The notes under the pieces were generated by a model. The model was not told the DNA's origin, searched no databases, and was given only the letters and a program-made list of their open reading frames with translations. From Saccoglossus kowalevskii (Eukaryota; Hemichordata; Enteropneusta; Harrimaniidae): a stretch of DNA of 12,468 nt. Location of the stretch: assembly GCF_000003605.2 (NCBI RefSeq), contig NW_003116455.1, forward strand, positions 95,656 to 108,123, in the 5' to 3' direction. How positions within the stretch are numbered: position 1 is the first letter of the stretch; each line of letters begins with the position of its first letter. Positions 1 to 10,100 of this stretch are shown here, piece after piece. The position numbers were made by a program, and so were the translations under genes.

Positions 1-122
1 TTTTGTTCACAAACCTTCACAGCCTGTCATTTTGCCAATTGCGATGAAGAACTGCACCGACAAATAACACCTGTGTAATTGTCACATAAATGACATTACT
101 GTTATTATTAATTTCCGACCAG

Positions 123-236
123 ATATAAACGAGTGCATCAGTGGCCCGTGTCAGAATGGTGCAACCTGTATCGATGACGTCAACGGATATAGGTGTGAGT
201 GCGCAGCAGGCTGGGAAGGAGAATATTGCGCTACAG
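123..236 (+). CDS. EGF exon 1 (A1), calcium-binding type
   Basis: 114 bases, one complete EGF module with six cysteines. It opens with D-I-N-E-C, and D lies two residues after Cys3 with Y before Cys4, the calcium-binding EGF signature. C-I-S-G-P-C fits the POGLUT-type O-glucose consensus and C-Q-N-G-A-T-C fits the POFUT1-type O-fucose consensus. The second half reads A-A-G-W-E-G, a tryptophan hallmark shared with A2 and A4. The acceptor AG is at 121-122 and the donor GT at 237. It is the first exon of the window; its split first codon shows that another exon lies upstream outside the window. Confidence 0.92.
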
Positions 237-1045
237 GTACTACTTGTGAAAGAAACACTATTTGTCTATGTAAATGAGTAGTTTATGACATTGTTTGATT
301 TCATTCACAAACCTGACATGCCAACATATAAATATGATCTTCCCAGGGTATATTTATTGGTTTATAATAAAATACATAATTATATACTTGTGTAGCTTCC
401 GATTTTTGTGCTAGTGGTCCATGTAAAGAAGGCGCTACGTGTATCAATAGCAATGATGGATATGAATGTTACTGCCCATCTGGATATGTTAATGACGTAT
501 GCACCACTGGTAAGTAGAATATGTTAATGATTTTTCTCGTCTATTGCTTATTTCAGTTAATTAACATGCCGGTTTCTGTGTTTCATGTTATACATATTGT
601 CGACTATGTAGGCCTGTCACAGAATAGTTTGTAGCACTATTAATGATTATTGTAAACTACATTGGTAATTATAGTTTGATGAGTGAAACCCGCATGCATC
701 TTTCACTTCAATGTTGTGATGAATAATACTACAATGCGTAGTTAACGAGTTAGCTAAGAATACATCCTACTGCCAACACAAGCACAACAGATAGACATCG
801 CCGTACAACACATATTATCTGGCATAATAGTAAATGTTTATTTTAAGTGTAAGTACCGTGTACTCTGATCTGTGAGGCAGCTATATGATTAGAGTATACT
901 AGATATGTATCTAATATCTTGATGGAGTTTGAGTGAGAAAAAAATAGCATGCAGCAAATATTCAATGTATATTTTGTATATAGAGAGCAGTTAAGAAAAC
1001 TATACACGCTTGTCAACTAAAATTGTTTACAAAAGTAAATACATA

Positions 1046-1108
<63 letters not shown>

Positions 1109-4100
1109 GCGCGTTTATTGTCATGTTCCAAACTTCATAACAGTCGTTTTTTTTTTTTATTTCAGTTGAAGACCATTGTACAAGTGGTCCATGTGAGAAT
1201 GGTGGCACGTGTCTAAATACCGGTGATGGTTATGAATGTCGATGTCCCCCTGGTTATGAAAGAACGAACTGTGAAACAGGTATGAATTTTCTATTTGGTA
1301 AATGAACGAAGTAACTGAAGACAAACAAAAACTTTCAAAACGGCGATTTTTCCACATTTATGTTCACATTACAGATACCGATGAATGTGCTAGTGGTCCT
1401 TGTCAAAACTCTGGGACATGCATCGATGCTATGAATATGTATAACTGTCAATGTTCAGACGGTTTTATGGGCGTTAACTGTGAAATAGGTATTTAGCGTT
1501 TTGTTCCAATGAATTCTTATACAACAAACAAATTCACAAGAATTGGGAATCATTGTGAACTGCATCGCATGTGAACGTATGGACAACATATTTGACAGAT
1601 TCAGAGATTGTACATTGTGGACTATTTAACATCATATTTTACTTCATTACTTGCATTCTATTTCATTTGCATACAGATATCAATGAATGCGACAGCAATC
1701 CATGTAAAAACGGAGCTACATGTGAAGATGCCATCAATATGTACACATGTACTTGCACGGAAGGATACACTGGGGTCAACTGCCAGACAGGTATAATTAT
1801 GGCTTTTCATGTTGTGGAAAGTAGATTTTTGTACTTTCCGTGAAAATCTAGCCGTACAAAAATTGCTGAAAGTCGCACTCGTCTAATGTTTCTTTGCTTG
1901 TTTTTTTTTTGTTTTATCGGATGAGAGTTATTGCCTAGTTTTGCTGGATAAAATGTGCCGATATATAAATAGTACAATATTTTCAAAAAACAAAGTTTTT
2001 AATTTTTAATCGTTTCATATTTTCCTACATTGAATAGGATCTCTTGTATTTCGCTGAAACGGGAATACAGCGCCCGCTATGTGCGAGATTGTTCAACATG
2101 GCTGAACTCTAAACATGTCGACTGAAAACAGACAATGATCGACAGTTCTAACTGATTAATTTGGAATGAATAATTATATGTTTCTAATTAACTTAACTCT
2201 AAGTAATTGTACCAAGCTACAAGTTGTTGAAGTTGTTTAGTCTTTTTGCTGTTTTTTGAAGGTTGTGTTGTTTGTTAAAATCCCTACGTATCTCTTTATA
2301 AATGCTTATTAAAGCGGGAGGGTCGTCACCTGAGTAATCGAATCCCAAGCGACGATAACAACACACGCTAAAAACGCAAAGGCTCATGGGTAGACGCTTG
2401 TTTGTAAACAATGACAGGCTATGGCTAGCTGACGCATGCGCAGGTGACGACTCTCCCGCTTTAAGCATTATCTGGCATATACATTAAAAAAATAAAATTA
2501 TGTTATTCTACGCACATATCTGAGCTTTGGTGTGTGTGGACTCAAAGCCTTCGTTAAAGGAATTGGAGCTGTGCTGAGCTCAGTTACAAATGGTTTGTTG
2601 ATGTGCGTGAACAGATTGTCGACCTCGTGGTTCGGATATTTTGTCGGTATAATGGCGCCATTGTTCAGCTAGGCGATATTGCCTCCGACTCGTTTACATC
2701 GAAATGCTGACCAACTGTGATTGGAAACATCAGAGATACCGGCCGGCACAATTTGTTCAGATCAAAGATGGCGGTGAATATTTAAGTCAGGATGACGTAA
2801 CAAACTCCCGTAAATTTGAACCCCTCAAAAGGTCTCGTTAATTTGCAACTAGATATTCAAACAACCTATTCTTAATTATTATTAGTTGTGGTGGTGGTGA
2901 ACGCATGCTCAGAAGAACCTTGTCAAAATGGCGGAACTTGCACCGATGTTGACGATGGTTATACTTGCACGTGTTCCAGTGGCTATACAGGAACCAACTG
3001 CCAAACAGGTATGTATGACACAGCTATCTGTAATCATAACAATACTTCCTACCCTTCTTTTAATGATTGCTGTGTCTGGTTTACATTTCATGATATCTGA
3101 AGTGCATCACGTCCAATAATAATATATCAATTTGTAATATTGTATGTTGGTCTCTGCAGACATAAATGAATGCGTTAGCGGGCCTTGTCGTAATGAAGGG
3201 ACTTGTGTCGACGGGGTCAATGGATTTACGTGTGAGTGTGCAGCTGGATGGGAAGGAGAGCTTTGTGAAACCGGTGAGTGACAAGAAACACGTGCACATT
3301 ATGAGATTTATATACGAGTCGAGCTGCATGATTAGGTATCACATAGGAAACGTGCGAGTGTGACAAAAAATAGGGCATGCACACTCTAAACAGTTGGTGC
3401 GATGTTATATTATTCAAACTAAGGGACGGTAACTAGTGACGATTCACTGAATAAAACCTATAGTGTGGCTAAAGTGTAGACTGGAACATTTTGTAGATAT
3501 ATCGTTATTGTTTGTTTATTCTCAGCCATCGACTTTTGTGCGAGTGGTCCATGTAAGGAAGGAGCTACGTGCATTAACAACAATAGCAATGATGGATATG
3601 AATGTTACTGCCCATCTGGATATGTTAATGACGTATGCACTACAGGTAATTATATACATCAACTTACGCATTCATAATGCTGTAACTTAGGTTAACTACA
3701 TTATTAATATTATTCGGTATTGCCAATTTCAATAAATTAATGTACCAATGTATTAAATAATGTATTAATGTTGTGGGTTTGGTAAATTTTATTGCACTTT
3801 TATTATATTTATTTTTTACTTTGTCGTTTAAAAAGTTAACTATAACTGTGTTTTTCAAATACTCCATACCAGTTGAAGACCATTGTACAAGTGGCCCTTG
3901 TGAGAATGGTGGCACGTGTCTAAATACCGGTGATGGTTATGATTGTCGTTGTCCCTCTGGGTACGAAGGTATAAACTGTGAAACAGGTATGGGTAACTAA
4001 TATTGTGTGTATACTTGATACACATTAATAGTGGGTTTAAGTGCTCGTAAAAATCCTTCCCAAATCTAGGTAAATTAAAATCTAAGTTAATGACTGGCTG

Positions 4101-7100
4101 TAAACATCGCATGCTTTGATGGTTAACCAATAATGCGGTAGTTTATTAACTTTTGAGTTTTCCGGGACAAAATTTCATTTCGCAGATATAAATGAATGCG
4201 CTAGTGGTCCTTGTCAAAATGCTGGCATATGTATTGATGCTGTGAACAGGTATATTGCGATTGCGCAGATGGTTTCATGGGCGTTAACTGTGAAATAGGT
4301 AATGTATATTTATAATCAAAAACGTCTTGTTCAGATGGTTTGATTTCACATGATTTGCGCCATTTGGTGAACTAATTCTATTATTTGTTGTGCATAAAAT
4401 ATAGTCGAACCAAAATCTGAAATTTCGAAAATCAATTTTTGCAATTATTGAAATATACATATTATCTATTTATTGTGTGGGATTATGAATTATAGTGCAA
4501 TATTGTAAACCATATTTTGTCTCGGGTAATTCCGAATCTGCACTGTTATTTCTTGTATTATATTCAGTTATTCCTGTAGATGAAAATGACTGTTTAAGTG
4601 AACCATGTCAAAATGGCGGAACCTGTGAAGACGGCGATGCAGCGTATACCTGTACTTGTTTAAGTGGATACACTGGTGTAAACTGTCAAACAGGTGCAAT
4701 ATGTTACACATACAAACCCCACTGTTTCAGTTTTAACCAAGTTAAATCAATAATCGTACATGTTTTATCATATGATAGCCACATATAATTGCTACAATAA
4801 TTGCATACTCGAATGCAAAGCAGTGATTCGAAATGAAGTAGTTTTGTTATTTCAGTTTGGTCAGCCAGTGTTGCGTCGTCTTAAAGACCGAGTCATTTAG
4901 TGGTTGTATAAGTGCGAGTATTTGTTCGAACAACCTCTTATATTCGAACCACACTGCTGTTTATAATTTAAATTTAACATCGCAAGCTAACTTGGTAGAT
5001 CATTAGACAGGTCTCGTGTTGAAATTATTTGCCATGTGCTTTGATGCTCGCAGATATGGATGAATGTACAAATACCGATGAACAAATACGTATATTATAT
5101 CACTTCACTGTGACAAATTGATATATTTGTAACATTGTATGCACACTGTTCTATGTGGTATGCCTCTTGCAGTTCTCAAATAGTATTAACCTGGATATGA
5201 CGTCATATACTGGTCTTTCTGATACCAAACACACATCTCGAATTATATACACTAGAAGAAATAATCATTCGCAAATGTTGATTTTTATTTACAGCTACCG
5301 ACTTTTGTGCGAGCGGTCCATGTAAGGAAGGATCTACGTGTATCAATAGCAATAATGGATATGAATGTTATTGCCCATTGGGATATGTCAATGACGTTTG
5401 CACCACAGGTAATTAAAACTTCCACACAGGGACGCATACCTGTGTTGTCTTTTATTTTATATCATTGACATTGCTCACTCCGGAATGATTGTCTTTATTG
5501 TTATGTTGCTTCATCAGTGGAGGACCATTGCGCAAGCGGGCCATGTGAGAATGGTGGCACGTGTCTAAATACCGGCGATGGTTATGAATGTCGATGTCCC
5601 CCTGGTTATGAAGGAACAAACTGTGAAACAGGTATGGCATGGGCATACTTGTCGTTAATATTTTGGCATTCGACTTTGGTAATACTATATTTATAATACA
5701 CTCACGGTATCCAAAAACATTTATTTGTTGTGACTGTAGCATGTTGTGTGTGTGTTCTTATCTGTTGCGTACGACTTCTTAGTATTTCGGAAGATGCATG
5801 GTGGTCTACGGATCCCGGTTGCAGCTGTGTACATGTGCACTGATTCAGCATCCATTCTCGAAGAACACTGTAACAATAAACTTTGACTTTCGATATACAA
5901 CTTATATATTATGTGTATAATTTTACACATAATGTACATGCTGTGCACTAAGTGCCAACGGGCCTGGAACTATGAATATATATACCATTACTCTCGAAAT
6001 ACAAAAGACACTTATATATCTAAATTGCATTGGTGTAATCCCCGTCCGTAAGACCAACCGATTATTAGGATTTCATACGCTAGTCAATGAATGGTTGTAA
6101 ACACCACATTGTTGAGATTATTAGCTCAATAAAGGCGTAGTTCTGTGTTAATGAAGACAAATATAACTTGTTATTTGTAGATATAAATGAATGCGCTAGT
6201 GGTCCTTGTCAAAATGCTGGCATATGTACTGACGATGTGAACAGGTATAGCTGTCAGTGTAGGGATGGTTTTAAGGGCGTTAACTGTGAAATAGGTAAAG
6301 TCAATTACATTTAATGTACGTTGTTGCATTGTGTTAATGGATCAGTGAGTGTGGCGATGTCTTTAAATACGAAAAAGCCGTAACAATGGGTTTCCCAGAA
6401 CGTAATTAACATCCAAAAACATTCACCCGCTTTCCTGAGATTAAATTCTAAAAGAAATTATGATGTTAACTGAGCCAAATTTTGGCGTCAATAACCGGTG
6501 CAGTTATATGATAGGGAAACATAGCTGTACTAATATAATACAGTGCTTAACAGGAAACAATCAACACAGTATTTCAGAACTAAATCTGGATAAAACATGT
6601 TCACAAAATCTCGGGTAATTCTGTTATGAATAAAGTAAGTCAAATTTCTTAATATTTTACTTAGTTATTCCTGTAGATGAAAATTACTGTTTAAGTGAAC
6701 CATGTCAAAATGGCGGAATCTGTGAGGATGGCGATACTGAGTATACGTGCACCTGTTTAAGTGGATACACCGGTGTCAACTGTCAAACAGGTAGGGTATG
6801 CTGCAATAAATACACAGTGATTGAGTTTGGCGAACTTTAATAAATTCCTGCAATATTTTTCAATTTAATTTCACAATGACATTGCGAGTTAGGGGTCCAT
6901 TATTCAGTTGTCTGTCATGTGTATTATTGTTTGCAGATATTGATGAATGCATTAGCGGACCATGTCGTAATGACGGCACGTGCTTTGACGGCGTCAATAT
7001 GTACACGTGTGACTGTGCAGAGGGATGGGAAGGTGATACATGTGACGTAGGTAAGGACGATTTTTTTATTATATTTGCATATAATATATTTACATGCGTA

Positions 7101-10100
7101 TTATATTGTTTTGTATAATAAAGCCTGATCCTACTAAATATGGAAATTCGTGCTCGATAGAGGTCTCATATGACGTATGCAACCCGTGTAAATTGTATTG
7201 TTTGTTTACCGAAAACAAAATCAAACAGGCGCATGTAGTGCATTACGCTCAAAATTAGCCTTTACGCTAGCTTTGCAGAATCTTCCGTATTATACTTTAT
7301 TGGGCAGAGTCCCGTATGTGTATTCAAGAATATCCAATATCGGGTATGTTCGATACTCTATTTGCGTAAATATTTGCTTTTTTTCATTGAAATTTTACAC
7401 ATAAATTCCTAAATCTAGTTTTCTGAATACATACTGACTTTCTATTACGGAACCAACACTATTTAATGTAATCAGGACGTTTAATTATTAATTCAGGGGA
7501 AAAATAGAAATCAACACAATCAATCATTCACAGATCGTATTATTGATTTACAGCCATCGACTTTTGTGCGAGTGGTCCATGTAAGGAAGGAGCTACGTGT
7601 ATTAACAACAACAGCAATGATGGATATGAATGTTACTGCCCATCTGGATATGTCAATGACGTATGCACCACTGGTAAAGACACTCGTGTTTTCATTGTTC
7701 ATTAGTTAAAATAATTTACTAAGATGGAAATATAAAATATGTGTCTGCTGGGTTAACATAGACGAATGTATTTAGCAAAATTAAAACAAGTAAAATAATA
7801 CAACAACGATAATCATTGATTCTGTATACAAGGTGATCTTAATATCTGAATAACGTACTTTGTATCCCAACATTATTTTTCAGTGGAAGACCATTGTGCA
7901 AGTGGTCCATGTGAGAATGGTGGCACGTGTCTAAATACCGGTGATGGTTATGAATGTCGCTGTCCTCCTGGTTATGAAGGAACAAACTGTGAAACAGGTA
8001 TGAATTTATGTCCATGGGTATTTTACGCGAACATATTTTTCCATCTGCATAATTCAGTACGCCAATCTGAAAAGAATGACGTGCTTAATATACATACAGC
8101 TTTCTGCTATACCAAATGTGGGATAATTAATATACATCAAGTTAAATGTGTACCATCAAACAATATTTTTATTGATTCGTTTATTTATTTATTTATTTGT
8201 TTGCATTGCAGATACCGATGAATGTGCTAGTGGTCCTTGTCAAAACTCTGGGACATGCATCGATGCTGTAAACATGTATAGCTGTCAGTGTTCGGACGGT
8301 TTTATGGGTGTTTACTGTGAAACAGGTAAATGCACACATCACGCAATCCACAATATGACTAAGGTGTTGACACATAATCCTGCTGAACAGTTTGTGTCAA
8401 TTGAGAAACAGGTATGGCACATAAACTATCAATTAACAATATGTGTATCGGCACTACATGGTATGTCTATTACGTCATTACATTTGTAGAATATATGATG
8501 TTTCTATACAATGTCTAGAATCAACGTTGCAACTTATGCTTGTGTCATTCGTAGTAGCAAATATATGAATATATTACACATTGTTTTACATCTAGTCATC
8601 CCCGTCGACATCAATGAGTGTCTAAGTGGACCATGCATGCACGGAGGCACGTGCGTCGATGGCGATTACATGTATACTTGTACGTGTTCTAGTAGTTACA
8701 CGGGAACAAATTGTGAAACTGGTATGTAGAGTTTATAATGTTACGTGCTAGTCGATTGGCTGTATTTGAATCCTTGTGTTTCATGACAGGTAACTGATTG
8801 GCTGCATGATGCTCATAAATGATAATGTGCATGTCCTATCACAGCGAAAATCGATTCAGCTCGAGAGTTCAACATGCGCAGCGTGCAAAATTGAATCAAT
8901 AATTGGAATTTTATCAAAAGTTACAGCCGGTATACTACTGTATCTATATAATATCTATCTAAAATCTATAGACCCGGCTATCAGTTATCTACTATTAAAT
9001 TTTAGATAATGGTCAATGAAACAAAAACACATACAACCCAGCATCTACGTCTTCTGAAGCAATTAGGGATTTTTTTTTTATTTTCGCTGATTGCTTGCCT
9101 ATTCATGTTATGAGTGATGATTGCTCGAGAGCTGACATATAATGAATGTAGAAGTGTGTATGATGCACATGATGTGTTGCCACATACATAAACTACTAAG
9201 GTTACCTAAATAAGTATGTCAGTTCATAGTTATAAACGCATTCGCTAACACATAATTGTATTTTATGCAGAATTAGTTACTGACGTTGACGAGTGTGCCA
9301 GTGACCCCTGTGATAATGGAGCTACATGCATTGACGGAACTAACAAGTTCACATGTATTTGTCCAAGTGATTATAGTGGAACTACTTGTCAAAACGGTAA
9401 TACTCTCTTTTTTTCCAAGAATATAATCTAAAAAAGTTGGGTTTTAAAGAATTTGTGACATGAGAACAATATTCGTTTGTATTGTTTTAGAAGTGCAACT
9501 ATGTTTGGATGGGCTATGCCACAATGGTGCGACGTGTGTGGAGACAGAGAGTACATACACATGCCTCTGCCTCCTGGGATATACCGGAGAGCACTGTGAC
9601 ATCAGTGAGTACATGCATTTCATATCGTAGTGCACATTGCATAAACTAGTATATTATATCATTATACATCTGTCACCGTATCGCCATAAGTCACAATGTG
9701 TCTAATTTTGCGGTATTTTACAGGGTATTTTCATCCTACCCTATTAGGAAATGCGAATTCCAAATATGGAATGATTACGCGTGTAAGCGTCCTCTAATGG
9801 ATAAAAACAAACATGGCTGCCACCGGGGTGTGGGTGTGACCAGAAGAAGTTCGCTGATTCTGTTCTAAACAATTTGGATTTCGGGATTCTCATGATGTAT
9901 TCTTGGAAGCAAAAGATAATAATAAGGTTATTACGAGGATACCACAAGATATGCACTCACAGTACGCCGTCGCATCGACCTTCGCTGCGCGTCGGTGGAT
10001 ACTCTCGCTGTACTGTCTTCGTGCATCCTTTGAGGTACCCTCGTAATAACCGCATATTATAACATATCGATGTGAAATATGTACCATAAAAAATACTAAT

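Larger units (their letters stand above)
123..3008 (+). repeat. EGF cassette copy 1: exons A1-B1-C1-D1-X1-E1
   Basis: First copy of the higher-order exon block. Order and sequence of A, B, C, D and E match copies 2 and 4. It is the longest copy because it has a 656-base intron between B and C, an extra E-like exon X at 1677-1790, and a 1,095-base intron before E1. Copy boundaries are drawn at exon edges; the real duplication breakpoints must lie in introns. Confidence 0.85.
3160..4693 (+). repeat. EGF cassette copy 2: exons A2-B2-C2-D2(frameshifted)-E2
   Basis: Second copy of the five-exon block, with all five types in order and compact introns of 199-269 bases. B2 shares a two-codon insertion with B4. 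D2 is nearly identical to D3 but lacks one base. The intron ahead of D2 is recognisably homologous to the intron ahead of D3 (about 4085-4143 against 6082-6142), so introns were copied together with exons. Confidence 0.87.
5054..6790 (+). repeat. EGF cassette copy 3: A3 stub, B3-C3-D3-E3
   Basis: Third copy of the exon block. B, C, D and E are intact, but the A position holds only an acceptor-like site and a few codons of EGF start. Spacing from B3 to B4 is about 2.26 kb and from B2 to B3 about 1.77 kb. The E3 exon and part of the intron before it match copy 2: a shared 13-base run starts at 4520 and 6609. Confidence 0.83.
6937..8721 (+). repeat. EGF cassette copy 4: exons A4-B4-C4-D4-E4
   Basis: Fourth and last copy, complete and with no visible damage. 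Its members are not uniformly closest to copy 3: B4 is nearly the same as B2, and D4 is nearly the same as D1 (first 56 bases identical). Downstream of E4 the cassette order stops. Confidence 0.87.

Noticed and set aside
1017-1208. Minus-strand open frame with an isoleucine-tyrosine repeat
   Set aside because: It is the translation of the AT microsatellite plus the antisense of exon C1; no real protein pattern.
2217-2468. Minus-strand open frame of 83 residues
   Set aside because: It spans the inverted-repeat element and has no recognisable domain; chance frame.
3855-4130. Minus-strand frames with histidine-rich repeats (also near 1157 and 5452)
   Set aside because: They recur because they are antisense shadows of the duplicated C exons, not separate genes.
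4249-4255. Cryptic donor AG|GTATAT inside exon D2, just before the frameshift
   Set aside because: Using it would leave a phase 2 exon end that does not fit the phase 1 acceptors downstream, and the same AACAGGTAT is present in intact D3.
7198-7404. Plus-strand open frame in intron 16
   Set aside because: No cysteine pattern, no similarity to the exons and no splice logic; ordinary intronic frame.
123-8721. Regularly recurring similar segments as a possible CRISPR-like or bacterial repeat array
   Set aside because: The repeats are spliced EGF exons of about 114 bases with diverged copies, and the sequence is plainly animal.
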